From: JABMQB01 sp964575025
Lineage (GTDB): Bacteria > Bacteroidota > Bacteroidia > Bacteroidales > Prolixibacteraceae
NCBI GenBank assembly: GCA_964575025.1
Contig: CAZNPV010000020.1
Location: 1 to 64,000, forward strand
Length of the DNA stretch: 64,000 nt
Reading direction: 5' to 3'
The notes below the pieces were generated by a model. That model was not told where the DNA came from and ran no database searches. It saw only the letters and a program-made list of their open reading frames with translations. The translations under genes and the position numbers were made by a program. Shown in pieces: positions 52,854 to 62,284 of the stretch (positions are counted from its first letter, which is position 1; each line of letters opens with the position of its first letter).

Positions 52854-52883
52854 TTCGAATTCCAACGAATATTTTTATATTTG
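52854..52883 (+). promoter_or_regulatory. Promoter of the MarR-MATE operon
   Basis: TATATTTG (52876-52883) is a perfect -7 box; TTCG at 52854-52857 may be the -33 box (18-bp gap). GTTCG…CGAA imperfect inverted repeats around 52853-52869 could be the MarR operator. Confidence 0.5.
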
Positions 52884-52932
52884 CGCATCAACATTCTGTT
52901 CTATGCAACGAGCTCTGATGGGGACACCCCTC

Positions 52933-53018
52933 TCCCGCTGCGCGGGATCTCCCCTCAAAAGGGGAGAATAGAAGAAAAGGAACGGGCGGGAACCTCCCGA
53001 TCCCGATATTTATCGGGA
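52933..53018. repeat. Cluster of three REP-like stem-loops
   Basis: TCCCGC/GCGGGA at 52933-52947, TCTCCCCT/AGGGGAGA at 52948-52967 and TCCCGATA/TATCGGGA at 53001-53018. It lies in the leader of the MarR gene and resembles palindromes elsewhere in the window; it could affect expression of the MarR operon. Confidence 0.6.
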
Positions 53019-53052
53019 CGGGAATATCTTTGAGAATAAATATTTTAGACGG

Positions 53053-53508
53053 ATGAAAAATCAATCAGTAGGAAAAAGAATAGGCGCTTTATCGCGGGCC
53101 ATGCACAGATTTTTTGGGCATACGTTTAAAAACCTCTCCATAGGTCATGCACAGGTAGTAACACTTCACCTGATTTGCCGACATGATGGAATGGGGCAAA
53201 ATGAACTTGTTCAACATTTCAGGATGGATAAGTCATCCATTACCTCTCAATTAAATATACTTGAGAAAAACGGATACATCGAAAGAAGAATTGATAAAAA
53301 CGACAGCAGGGGGCGAAAGATTTTTATTACCCAAAAAACAAAAGCGATTGAACCTGAATTGTATGAAATATTTTCATCGTGGAGTGAATTATTGCTGAAA
53401 GGTTTTAATAAGGCTGAAAAGGAATTGCTATTTCAATTTTTAGATCAAATGATAATGAATGCACAGCAGGCATTGGAAGACTTGAAAGAGAATGAAGAAA
53501 ATCAATAA
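53053..53508 (+). CDS. MarR-family transcriptional regulator
   Basis: 151 residues. Winged helix: LICRHDGMGQNELVQHFRMD followed by KSSITSQLNILEKNGYIERR and the wing DKNDSRGRKIFIT. Typical MarR repressor. It overlaps the MATE gene by 17 bp, so they form an operon and the regulator most likely controls the pump and itself. Confidence 0.92.
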   Translation: MKNQSVGKRIGALSRAMHRFFGHTFKNLSIGHAQVVTLHLICRHDGMGQNELVQHFRMDKSSITSQLNILEKNGYIERRIDKNDSRGRKIFITQKTKAIEPELYEIFSSWSELLLKGFNKAEKELLFQFLDQMIMNAQQALEDLKENEENQ

Positions 53509-54844
53509 AGATTTAACAAAGGGTAATATCGTGAAACAACTAATTACCCTTACATGGCCAATGACTCTTGGGATGTTGGGAATGGTTGTATTCAATTTAG
53601 TAGACACCTTTTTTATAGGAAAGCTAGGTGTACAACAATTAGCGGCCATAAGTTTTACTTTTCCGGTTGTAATGTTTATTAACGGACTTTCTCAAGGGAT
53701 AGGGATTGGCACAAGTTCATTGATTTCGCGGAACATTATTGCTATCCAAAGGCAGGAAGTTAAAGCAATGGCAAGCCGGGCAATTTTGTTGGGCTTACTG
53801 GTTGTTGCCGTGTTTGTGGTTGCTGGTTTGTTTACCATCAGGCCTCTTTTTATTTCACTGGGAGCCAGGCCTGAAATAATGCAGTATATTGTTGATTACA
53901 TGAATATTTGGTATTGGGGAGTTCTGTTTGTAGTAATACCAATGATCGGCAATAATATTGTGAGAGCCACCGGAGATACCTTTTTACCCGGCATGTTAAT
54001 GGTAGCTTCCGGAATTATTAATGCCATTTTAGACCCTTTGCTTATTTTCGGTTACGGACCATTTCCCGAAATGGGAATGCAAGGTGCTGCTCTGGCAACA
54101 GTTATTGCACGAAGTACGGGTTTAATTTTCATTCTTATTGTATTAATTAAAAGAGAAAAATTGGTGACAATTTATATTGGAAAATTAAAAGACATTTTTT
54201 CTACCTGGAAGAATCTGACTTATATTGCCATACCGGCCTCCATAGGTTTACTTATTACGCCTGTATCCATCGGGCTAATAACCAAAATAATTGCGGGCTT
54301 TGGAAAAGAAGCTGTTGCAGCTTTTGGAGTAGCATCAAGGGTAGAGATGTTTGTACTTATGGTAATAGGTTCGCTGGGGTCAGTGATGATTATTTTTATG
54401 GGGCAGAATATAAGCAAACAAAAATTTCAGCGAATTTTTACCGCTCTTAATCACGCCTTGAAATTTTCCTTATCGTGGGGTATCCTTATTTTTTTGGTCC
54501 TATTGTTCTTTGGCAATTTTATCGCATCCGTTTTTACCGACGATATGATCGTTATTACCCTTGTTAAAAAATATTTTTATATCGTCGGGGCAAGTTACGG
54601 ATTGCAAGGGTTGGTTATGCTGAGCACGGCAAGTTTTAACGGAATAAACAAACCTTATCCGTCTGCTGTTTTTTCCGTAATCAGGACCTTTGTTTTATAT
54701 GTTCTTTTAGCCTGGCTTGGCTCGAGATTATTAGGTATCAATGGCATATTCTGGGCCGGTTTTACAGCAAATGTTATGGTTGGGATCCTATCGTTTTGCT
54801 ATCTGAAACGAACGATCACAAAGAAACAATGGGCCTTCTCTTAA
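53492..54844 (+). CDS. MATE-family multidrug efflux transporter
   Basis: 450 residues, about twelve membrane helices. N-terminal MATE pattern (LITLTWPMTLGMLGMVVFNL then DTFFIGKLG) and an internal repeat around 245-330. It exports cationic or antimicrobial compounds with Na+ or H+. Translationally coupled to the MarR gene. Confidence 0.93.
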   Translation: MKKINKDLTKGNIVKQLITLTWPMTLGMLGMVVFNLVDTFFIGKLGVQQLAAISFTFPVVMFINGLSQGIGIGTSSLISRNIIAIQRQEVKAMASRAILLGLLVVAVFVVAGLFTIRPLFISLGARPEIMQYIVDYMNIWYWGVLFVVIPMIGNNIVRATGDTFLPGMLMVASGIINAILDPLLIFGYGPFPEMGMQGAALATVIARSTGLIFILIVLIKREKLVTIYIGKLKDIFSTWKNLTYIAIPASIGLLITPVSIGLITKIIAGFGKEAVAAFGVASRVEMFVLMVIGSLGSVMIIFMGQNISKQKFQRIFTALNHALKFSLSWGILIFLVLLFFGNFIASVFTDDMIVITLVKKYFYIVGASYGLQGLVMLSTASFNGINKPYPSAVFSVIRTFVLYVLLAWLGSRLLGINGIFWAGFTANVMVGILSFCYLKRTITKKQWAFS

Positions 54845-54902
54845 AGACACTAAGTCAGGATGATGATGACAGGATTAAGGCCCGCTTAAATAGAAATTAC
54901 AT

Positions 54903-54977
54903 TTAACCAATGCCCAGGGCAAAAGCTTTTCCGTAGCTTTTACCTGCCCCATGGGAATGTCCGGGTGAATGTGCCAT
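54903..54977 (-). pseudogene. Frameshifted N-terminal remnant of a CzcD-like CDF transporter
   Basis: From ATG 54977, MAHSPGHSHGAGKSYGKAF (24 residues in all, stop at 54903-54905). The His-rich opening followed by GKAFALGIG is the N-terminus of a CzcD-type CDF transporter. Adding one base at the stop restores GLNVISI, similar to GLN(V/L)IFV of such proteins, so the gene seems broken by a frameshift. It lies 8 bp after the intact CDF gene. Confidence 0.65.
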
Positions 54978-54984
54978 AATATGT

Positions 54985-55782
54985 TTATTTTCCTAATTTC
55001 AATATTCTGATTGCCCCTCTTACCACAACCAAAAAGACGATGGTTCCCACAATCAGGTCGGGGTATTTCGATTGGGTGAGCAAAACCAAAACCCCGGCAA
55101 CAATAACCCCTGTATTGATGATGACATCGTTGGAGGTAAAAATCATGCTGGCTTTCATGTGGGCTTCTGTGCTTTTCGACTTTTGAAGCAGGTAAAGAGA
55201 AACAGAGTTGGCAATAAGGGCCAGCACAGACACTCCAATCATCATCCGGAAATCCGGTATTTCTTCCACTCCGACAAATCTTCGGATGACTTCTATCAAG
55301 CCAATCCCGGCAAGTGCCAGCTGAAAATACCCGCTTAGCGTGGCTACTCTCTTTTTACGGGCAACAACAGCACCTACTGCCCACAAACTCAACCCGTAAA
55401 CAGTGGCATCGGCAAGCATGTCGAGCGAATCGGCCACCAACCCCATGGAACGGGATATAAAGCCGGTGGTGATTTCAATAACAAAAAAACCGAAATTGAT
55501 AAGCAGTACGGTCCACAATAATTTGGTCTGACTGCTCGTGTTTTCTATAGGTAGCTCAGAATCATCAATGGTTTCTGATCCAACAAGATATGCCCCCAGT
55601 TTCAGGCTTTCCAGTTGTTGCGTGATTTCTGAATTTTTGCCGGAATGACAAACAAACAGACTGCGGTTTTCAATATCGAATTTCAGTTGACGGATGCCTT
55701 CAATGCCATCCAGCTTCATACGGATAAGGTTCTCTTCCGAAGGGCAGTCCATTTCCGGAATATTGTAAATCGACTGAAGCAT
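54985..55782 (-). CDS. CDF-type cation efflux transporter with HMA-like N-terminal domain
   Basis: 265 residues. An HMA-like ferredoxin fold at 1-75 with CPSE instead of CxxC (MDCPSEENLIRMKLDG), then a CDF membrane part with about six helices: FVIEITTGFISRSMGLVADS followed by DMLADA (CDF signature with metal-binding Asp). The second usual HxxxD is changed to MKASMIFTSND. The C-terminal cytoplasmic CDF domain is missing. Metal specificity unknown; neighbours suggest Cu, Zn or Cd. It follows the DUF302 gene by 22 bp. Confidence 0.82.
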   Translation of the reverse strand: MLQSIYNIPEMDCPSEENLIRMKLDGIEGIRQLKFDIENRSLFVCHSGKNSEITQQLESLKLGAYLVGSETIDDSELPIENTSSQTKLLWTVLLINFGFFVIEITTGFISRSMGLVADSLDMLADATVYGLSLWAVGAVVARKKRVATLSGYFQLALAGIGLIEVIRRFVGVEEIPDFRMMIGVSVLALIANSVSLYLLQKSKSTEAHMKASMIFTSNDVIINTGVIVAGVLVLLTQSKYPDLIVGTIVFLVVVRGAIRILKLGK

Positions 55783-55804
55783 TATTTTCTTTCCTTGGTA
55801 AGGA

Positions 55805-56191
55805 TTAAACCGACTGTATTACTTTTTCAAGTTTTGACCTGATTTCTTTTGCTATTTCGACCAATTGTTCATTTTCAACAGCCTGCATAGATGCAACCGG
55901 ATCAACCGCTGCTATTTCGGTTTGGGTATCTGATACTTGCTGAACAATGACATTGCAGGGCAGCATTACCCCAATTTTATCCTCTGCCTGTAAAGCTTTG
56001 TATGCAAAAGGCGGGTTACACGCACCCAGTATTTTATATTTTCTGAAATCCACATCAAGCTTTTTCTTTAAAGTATCAGCCACATCAATCTCTGTTAATA
56101 CTCCGAAACTTTCCTTTTTCAGTTCTTCGGTTACCCTCTTTACAGCATCTTCAAAAGAGTAATTTACTGTTTTTTCAAAATAGTACTTCAT
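55805..56191 (-). CDS. DUF302 protein
   Basis: 128 residues. The whole chain is a DUF302 domain, a small alpha/beta fold: SFEDAVKRVTEELKKESFGV, then LTEIDVADTLKKKL and the ILGACNPPFAYKALQAEDKI signature with LPCNVIVQ. Members often occur near metal or sulfur genes and may bind metals or a cofactor; the function is not proven. Its promoter contains the 23-bp element at 56255-56277. Confidence 0.9.
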   Translation of the reverse strand: MKYYFEKTVNYSFEDAVKRVTEELKKESFGVLTEIDVADTLKKKLDVDFRKYKILGACNPPFAYKALQAEDKIGVMLPCNVIVQQVSDTQTEIAAVDPVASMQAVENEQLVEIAKEIRSKLEKVIQSV

Positions 56192-56254
56192 AACGTATAA
56201 TTTTAAATGGTAGACATTGTAATAATATCAACAGCTAAATTCCCAATAAGTTTG

Positions 56255-56277
56255 TGCAACCGAACAGCAAAGTTAAT
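56255..56277 (-). promoter_or_regulatory. 23-bp promoter core, copy 1 (DUF302-CDF unit)
   Basis: On the minus strand it begins ATTAACTTTGCTGTTCGG; TAACTTTG (56275-56268) is a perfect -7 box. The same 23 bases occur at 62775-62797. The conserved part extends past the -7 box into the start of the transcript, which suggests an operator there. Confidence 0.75.
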
Positions 56278-56324
56278 TGCACCGTGGGCACAGCCCGGAT
56301 ACTACCATTTTAATCCCTCTAATG

Positions 56325-56408
56325 CTAAATCCTTTGGGGCAGGTTTTCGAGGGTATCAATGACTTCATTTGCCCTATTGGTTCGATTAACCGCTTTTATT
56401 TGTTTCAT
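56325..56408 (-). pseudogene. Truncated P-II-like (PII-NG) gene, 27 residues
   Basis: From ATG 56408: MKQIKAVNRTNRANEVIDTL, then ENLPQRI and a TAG stop. The start MKxIKAxxRxxxxxEVIDxLE is the first strand and helix of P-II-like proteins that accompany heavy-metal RND pumps. The protein should have about 100 residues; the rest is gone. It lies 17 bp after the cusA-like gene, exactly where intact members are found. Confidence 0.6.
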
Positions 56409-56424
56409 ATTTTTAAATTTCACC

Positions 56425-59400
56425 TTAGTATAATTCAACTCCTTTTCTACGCGGGCCAAACCATTTGTAAATACTCGGAAGAACAACCAAAGTAAGCAAG
56501 GTTGATGTAAGTAAGCCTCCCACGACAACTGTTGCCAACGGGCGCTGTACATTGGAGCCTATATCACTTGCCAACAGCAAGGGTAACAATCCAAGAATAG
56601 TGGTCAGGGCGGTCATTAATACCGGGCGCAAACGATCCTCCGAGCCGGTAAGAATGGCCTCGTGCATATCTTTACCCGCGGCACGCTGTTTGTTGATATA
56701 ATCTACCAGTATCACTCCGTTTTGAACGGCAATACCAAACACAGCAATAAATCCGACCACGGCAGGAACAGATAGATAAAGCCCTGAAATGAACAGCGCA
56801 AAAATACCTCCCAATAGAGCAAAAGGAACATTGGAAAAGATGAGGGCTGCATAGCGGGTACTACCGAATGCATAGAACAACATTAAAAAGATAAGGGCAA
56901 AGGTAATGGGTACTACTATGGATAAGCGTTTCATGGACCGTTGTTGATTTTCGAATTGTCCGCCATATTCTACGAAATAGCCGGCCGGCATATCTACTTC
57001 GCTTTTAACGGCATTCTGAATTTCCTGCACAACGCTGCCCATATCACGCCCCCTCACGTTTAGCTGAACATAGATACGACGGCTGGCTTTGTTTCTTGAA
57101 ATCATTTTAGGTCCCACAAAAACTTCCAGATCAGCTAACTGGTCAAGACGGACTACATTCCCTTTGGCTGTTTTTACAGGCAGCTCGCGAATTAAGTCGA
57201 GCCTGCTACGCTGGTCCTCCTGCAGACGCAGGTATATATTAACCCGTCTGATTCCCTCAAAGACCTGCCCTGCCGTTTTCCCGCCAATAGCTGATTCGAT
57301 CGTATTAAAAAAATCATCTACTGAGATGCCCAACCGGGCCAGTTCAGCACGGTCGGGGGTTATTTCTATTTGTGGCTTTCCGCTTTGCTGTTGCATTTTT
57401 ACATCCACAGCGCCGGGCGTTTCATTGCAAATTTCCCGGACTTGCTCCCCAATTTCATGGAGTTTATCCAAATCAGTTCCGAAAATACTGATCGCCACCT
57501 GGGCTTTAATCCCGGTCATTAGTTCATCTGTCCGGAGCTGAATGGGTTGGGTAACATTGTTGGCCAGACCGGGAACTTCGTTTTTTAACTTTTCAGCCAT
57601 GGCCGACTGCAATTCCTCGTAAGTCCTGCCCGTTTCCCATTCGTTCAATGGTTGCAGCGGGATAATGGTCATAACCACGTTTACCGGCTCGGGATCGCCA
57701 CCTATTTCTGCCCGCCCAACGCGTGCATAAGCTCCTTTTACTTCAGGAAACTCCAATACAGCATTTTGTATTTTTTTTGCGTATTCAGCTGTTTTTGTCA
57801 AATTAGCTCCCGGAGGTAAGGTGGAGCGAATAACAACATCCCCTTCGCGAAGCGTAGGGACAAATTCGGTTCCCAAAAACGGGAGAATTGATAAACTCCC
57901 GGCCAGGAGAACAAAGGCTACCACAATAACAACTATGGGATGCTTTACTGCCATGTCAAGGAATGAACGGTATTTCTTTCTTATATAAATGAGAAACCGC
58001 GGGTCTTTATTTTTTGTTTTTTCCTTTAACAAATAACTCGTCATGACCGGGGTAAGTGTAATGGCCACAAGCAATGCCCCCAGCATGGCAAATGAAATGG
58101 AATAGGCCATGGGACTGAATAATTTACCTTCGGTACCTTGCAGGGTAAACAGAGGAATAAAAACAAGAACAATAATGGCTACTGCAAAAACAATAGGGCG
58201 GCCCACTTCCCTGGTAGCTTCCCCTACCAACCTGACCATCGATATTTTTATTCCTTTTTCTTTTTGCTCTTTAATGTGGCGCATCACATTTTCAACAACC
58301 ACAATAGACCCGTCAACCATCATACCGATACCAATGGCCAGGCCGCCAAGGCTCATCAGGTCGGCTGTAAGCCCGATGAATTTTAGGCCTATAAAGGCAA
58401 TCAGCGCTGATATTGGGATGGTTATAAGTACTATGAAAGTAGAGCGGATATTTCCAAGAAAAAGAAATAATACAAGAATTACCAAAATTGCACCGATGCC
58501 CAATGATGAGGTAACTGTACCCACTGCTTTTTCAACAAGATTAGCTTGTGAATAAAACGGGACTACCTTCATTCCTTCAGGTAAAGAGTTATTAATAGAT
58601 ACCAACTGTTTCTCGATTTCATCGAGTATATTTTGGGTGTTTGAACCCCAGAGTTTGAGGACAAATCCCCCCACGGTTTCTTTTCCATTGGCTATCATGG
58701 TACCGCGCTTTATCTCGGGGCCGTATTTCACGGTGGCAATTTGCCCAATAGTAACAGGCGTTCCGTCTTTTTCTGAAAGAATAATATTCCGGATATCTTC
58801 CAGTCCTTTTTCGTCGGGTCGTATCCATCCAAACCCGCGTACAAGAAATTCTTCCCCTGCACGCTCAATAAACGAGGCACCAATATTCCTGTTATTGATT
58901 GTTAATGATTTGCGTACCTCTTCCATGGACAGGTTACGTGCCAGGAGGGCATTCATATCCACATTTACCTGAAATTGTCTGACATCGCCACCGATCCCCA
59001 GGACTTCTGTTACTCCCGGGATTGTACGCATGCGTGGTTTGATAATCCAATCCTGCACCGTTCTCATTTCCATTAACGAATAGGGGGTGTCGTTATCCAC
59101 CTCCAGTGTGTACATCATAACCTGGCCCAGGCCCGTGGTGAGGGGCCCTAACTCAGGAGTGCCTAATCCTTCGGGTATGGCTTCTTTGGCTTTGGGCAAA
59201 CGCTCCATCACCAGCCTGCGGGCAAAATAAAAATCAGTTCCTTCTTCAAAATAAACGGTAACACTCGAAAGGCCAAAGATAGAGGTGCTTTGGACGCGTT
59301 CAATATTGGGCAAACCGTACATGGATATCTCTACCGGGTAACTGATTTGTGTTTCCACATCTACGGGCGAAAGGCCGGGACTGGAAGTAAATATTTCCAC

Positions 59401-59538
59401 CATAGGTGGAGTAACATCGGGGAAAGCATCAACAGGTACGTTTTTGTACGACCAATACCCCAGGGTGCCTATTCCAATCGCAAGCAACAGAATGATGATG
59501 CGGTTCTTTAATGATGAATCTATTATTTTATCAATCAT
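56425..59538 (-). CDS. cusA: HME-type RND metal efflux pump, CusA/CzcA family
   Basis: 1037 residues, full length. RND pattern: N-terminal helix (IIILLLAIGIGTLGYWSYKN), two large periplasmic loops, TM4 motif GGLAIGIGMMVDGSIVVVEN with the essential Asp and Glu region, and a second half repeating the fold (VPAVVGFIAVFGIAVQNGVI). The TM4 sequence is closer to CusA-type (Cu/Ag) than to the DFG motif of classic CzcA, but the exact metal is not certain. Third gene of the efflux operon with adaptor and TolC upstream. Confidence 0.93.
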   Translation of the reverse strand: MIDKIIDSSLKNRIIILLLAIGIGTLGYWSYKNVPVDAFPDVTPPMVEIFTSSPGLSPVDVETQISYPVEISMYGLPNIERVQSTSIFGLSSVTVYFEEGTDFYFARRLVMERLPKAKEAIPEGLGTPELGPLTTGLGQVMMYTLEVDNDTPYSLMEMRTVQDWIIKPRMRTIPGVTEVLGIGGDVRQFQVNVDMNALLARNLSMEEVRKSLTINNRNIGASFIERAGEEFLVRGFGWIRPDEKGLEDIRNIILSEKDGTPVTIGQIATVKYGPEIKRGTMIANGKETVGGFVLKLWGSNTQNILDEIEKQLVSINNSLPEGMKVVPFYSQANLVEKAVGTVTSSLGIGAILVILVLFLFLGNIRSTFIVLITIPISALIAFIGLKFIGLTADLMSLGGLAIGIGMMVDGSIVVVENVMRHIKEQKEKGIKISMVRLVGEATREVGRPIVFAVAIIVLVFIPLFTLQGTEGKLFSPMAYSISFAMLGALLVAITLTPVMTSYLLKEKTKNKDPRFLIYIRKKYRSFLDMAVKHPIVVIVVAFVLLAGSLSILPFLGTEFVPTLREGDVVIRSTLPPGANLTKTAEYAKKIQNAVLEFPEVKGAYARVGRAEIGGDPEPVNVVMTIIPLQPLNEWETGRTYEELQSAMAEKLKNEVPGLANNVTQPIQLRTDELMTGIKAQVAISIFGTDLDKLHEIGEQVREICNETPGAVDVKMQQQSGKPQIEITPDRAELARLGISVDDFFNTIESAIGGKTAGQVFEGIRRVNIYLRLQEDQRSRLDLIRELPVKTAKGNVVRLDQLADLEVFVGPKMISRNKASRRIYVQLNVRGRDMGSVVQEIQNAVKSEVDMPAGYFVEYGGQFENQQRSMKRLSIVVPITFALIFLMLFYAFGSTRYAALIFSNVPFALLGGIFALFISGLYLSVPAVVGFIAVFGIAVQNGVILVDYINKQRAAGKDMHEAILTGSEDRLRPVLMTALTTILGLLPLLLASDIGSNVQRPLATVVVGGLLTSTLLTLVVLPSIYKWFGPRRKGVELY

Positions 59539-59571
59539 ATTTATCTTGTTTTTAAGTTATTAAAAACATTA

Positions 59572-60771
59572 TTAATGTCCATGTGCGGCGCTTCTTGTTT
59601 CAGAAGTAATTGTAGACATCAGGTCAAAGGCTCCGGATGTAACCACGGGATCGCCTGGTTTTATATTTCCGGCAATCTCTACCCAGCCGTTGTTTTCTTC
59701 ACCGGTAACCACTTCTACCGGTTTAAAACTACCCTCTTCATCGCCGGGAATAAATACCACTTTTTTATTATTGATTGTTTGAACTGCATCAACGGGAATT
59801 ATGGGCTTTAGCCCTTCCTGGCTGTTGAGTATGCTGGCTGTTCCGTACATTCCTTCTTTTAACATTCCGTTTTTATTGTTTACCACTGCCCTGAGTTTTA
59901 AGGTACGAGAATCCTTGTCAAGCGCATTGGAAATCCAATCAATTTTTCCCGTAAATACTTCGCCGGGCAGGCTTTTCACATTCAGGTGTATGGCCTGTCC
60001 GGTTTGCACATGAACAATATCCAGCTCATACGCATCAATCATTACCCACATCTCACTATTGTTTACAATGTGTAAAGGGGTGGTGTTGGGTGATAATGTT
60101 TGCCCGGGTGAGAGGTTTCGTTCCTGAACCACGCCGGAAAGCGGGCTTTTCAGTACAAAATAAGACAACGGATAATCATTGTTGCCAACGTTTTCGGCAG
60201 CAATTCCAAATAATTCCAGCGTTTCTTTGCTGGATTCCAAATCCGCCTTCACACTTTCAAATTGTGCTTTGGCCTGTAAATAATCCGCCTCACTGCTGAT
60301 TTGTTCTTCATAAAGTGTCTTCTCCCGTTTATACGCTTCTTTTTCGGTATGAAAGCGGGATAACAGGCTGAGGTAATTGGCTTTTATTTTTCCCAACTCC
60401 ACGCTGCTTAAATAGACTAAGGCTTGTCCTTTTGAAACGCGCTGGCCCAGATCAACCTGTACTTTTTCTACTTTGGCAGAAATCCGGGGTCCCACCTTCA
60501 CCGTTTTATCCGGGTTGAACATGACCGTGGCCGGACGTTGAATTTTTGAATTTACCAATCCGCTCTTTAATGGTTCTGTAACAATCCCCATCTCTTTCAT
60601 GTATTCAGAGGTAATCTGAACCTCGCCGGCAATTTCTGTTTCAGCATGTTTCTCAGACGTCTTGGCTTCTTCGGCGTGTTGGTCTTTAGGTTCGCTTTCT
60701 GTTTGTGTGTTATTGCATGAAGTTGAAATTATGGCAACAGACACTATTAAAATTAAAATTACTTTTTTCAT
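59572..60771 (-). CDS. cusB: RND efflux periplasmic adaptor (CusB/CzcB family)
   Basis: 399 residues. Lipoprotein signal ILIVSVAIISTSC; then a Glu/His-rich segment (QHAEEAKTSEKHAETE), a lipoyl-like and barrel part (GPRISAKVEKVQVDLGQRVS then KGQALVYLSSVELG), a coiled-coil hairpin and LKSPLSGVVQERNLSPGQ. It joins the inner-membrane pump (33 bp downstream) and TolC (21 bp upstream) across the periplasm. The N-terminal His residues may pick up metal. Confidence 0.92.
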   Translation of the reverse strand: MKKVILILIVSVAIISTSCNNTQTESEPKDQHAEEAKTSEKHAETEIAGEVQITSEYMKEMGIVTEPLKSGLVNSKIQRPATVMFNPDKTVKVGPRISAKVEKVQVDLGQRVSKGQALVYLSSVELGKIKANYLSLLSRFHTEKEAYKREKTLYEEQISSEADYLQAKAQFESVKADLESSKETLELFGIAAENVGNNDYPLSYFVLKSPLSGVVQERNLSPGQTLSPNTTPLHIVNNSEMWVMIDAYELDIVHVQTGQAIHLNVKSLPGEVFTGKIDWISNALDKDSRTLKLRAVVNNKNGMLKEGMYGTASILNSQEGLKPIIPVDAVQTINNKKVVFIPGDEEGSFKPVEVVTGEENNGWVEIAGNIKPGDPVVTSGAFDLMSTITSETRSAAHGH

Positions 60772-60792
60772 TTTATGGATGATTTTTTATTT

Positions 60793-62058
60793 TTATTGAA
60801 CAATATTCTGATTCGTTTCATATTCTAAAATGGCGACTTGTATTTTGAAATTTGCAAGGTCGTTGATATAGCTTTTGTTAATATTAATATATGAATCCTG
60901 CGCATCAAGCACTTTTAGGTAATCCACCTTGCCTTCCTCGTAACTACGCAGAGTTAGTTTATAGAGGTCTTCTGATTGTTGAAGCAGATCGCTTAAATAC
61001 TTATTGACCTGTTCCCGGGCAGCGACAACCTTGCCAAAAGCGCCTTTTACTTTCGCCTTGCGGACAAGAATTTCATTTTGTGCCCTGTATTGTGTTGCAG
61101 CGAGGTTTCCTTTGCTTTCCATGACTTGCCCCCGTTGGTTTACAGGCGCCCACAGCGGAAGGCTTACACCTGCCTCGATGCCCCGAAATGGTTGTCCCCC
61201 GATAGTTTGTGAAGAATAGCCGCCTGTAATTCTGGGCAAATAACTACCCTTAGCAAGACTTACATTTTTACCGGCTATTTGAGCCGAGAGGTTATTAATT
61301 AATAGCCAGGGGTGTGTATTTAATGCATTTTGCATTAATTCATTTAAGCTTAAATTCAATAAACGATAGGATAAACTATCGGCAGGTACGGTATTTTTCT
61401 CATCGGGAAAGGCCAGAAGCGCATTTAATACCGCCTGATGTTTTTTGTAATTGCCTTGAACCATTGATAATTCATTTTCAATGTTGGCCAAAACAATCTG
61501 CGCCCTTTTTACTTCTAAAATCGGAGCCTTCCCCGCGTTGTACCTAAGCTTGGCCATGCTCAAAAAATCTTGTGCCAAATTAATGTTTTGCCGAACCAGG
61601 TTTAACTGTTCACGACTTGCCACTAATTGATAATAGACGGTTTCTATCTGAGCACGTAATTCAAGCTTTCTTTCTTCCAGCAGGAGGTGTGAACGCTTTA
61701 TTTCCAAATCACCCCGTTTTTTCCGGTGAATGTAATTCGTGGGGAAATCAATGGATTGAGATATAGTAAAATTACGTTCATTGTAATTACTCACTCCGCT
61801 TCCTTTAGGGATTTCAACCCATTCACCGGAAATTTCCGGATCTTCAATCCCCAGGCTTGTGATTGACCTCCCTTTCGTGGCAGCTACGTCTTTTTCCGCA
61901 GCAAGTAACTCCAAATTATTTTTTAACCCGATTTCAACGGCGTCCTTGAGGGTTATTATTGTGTCTTGCGTTTGGGCTATTCCCTGAAGTGAAAGGAATA
62001 GCACAAATAAAACAACGAACCTGACTCTTAAAGAAGAAGTGTTAATATTGTTGATCAT
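60793..62058 (-). CDS. cusC: TolC-family outer membrane efflux protein (CusC/CzcC type)
   Basis: 421 residues. Signal peptide (FVVLFVLFLSLQGIAQ), then the two repeated outer-membrane-efflux halves with long helices (DAVEIGLKNNLELLAAEKDV; VYYQLVASREQLNLVRQNIN; YEEGKVDYLKVLDAQDSYIN). Forms the outer channel of the pump complex. First of the three pump genes. Confidence 0.92.
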   Translation of the reverse strand: MINNINTSSLRVRFVVLFVLFLSLQGIAQTQDTIITLKDAVEIGLKNNLELLAAEKDVAATKGRSITSLGIEDPEISGEWVEIPKGSGVSNYNERNFTISQSIDFPTNYIHRKKRGDLEIKRSHLLLEERKLELRAQIETVYYQLVASREQLNLVRQNINLAQDFLSMAKLRYNAGKAPILEVKRAQIVLANIENELSMVQGNYKKHQAVLNALLAFPDEKNTVPADSLSYRLLNLSLNELMQNALNTHPWLLINNLSAQIAGKNVSLAKGSYLPRITGGYSSQTIGGQPFRGIEAGVSLPLWAPVNQRGQVMESKGNLAATQYRAQNEILVRKAKVKGAFGKVVAAREQVNKYLSDLLQQSEDLYKLTLRSYEEGKVDYLKVLDAQDSYININKSYINDLANFKIQVAILEYETNQNIVQ

Positions 62059-62284
62059 TTCATGTTGATTTTATAGTTAAAATTTTTTTCCCTAATTGTT
62101 GCTTGATTCACTTTTTCTTTTTCAAAGGTGACTTATAGCTTGCCCCGATTTTTCAGAGGAACTCTCGATGAATCGAAGATCAGCATCAGCTAATTTTATT
62201 ACACCCTGGGTGTTAATTAAGCATGCTAAAATTCATGCTCGGTTCATAGTAAAAAGAATTAAGTAAGATATTGAAATGGTGTGT
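62059..62284. other. Intergenic gap before the TolC gene
   Basis: 226 bp. Contains TTACACCC/GGGTGTTAA near 62199-62216 and AGCATG/CATGCT near 62220-62239, inverted repeats that could be a terminator after the His-rich gene or an operator of the pump operon. No gene seen. Confidence 0.4.
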
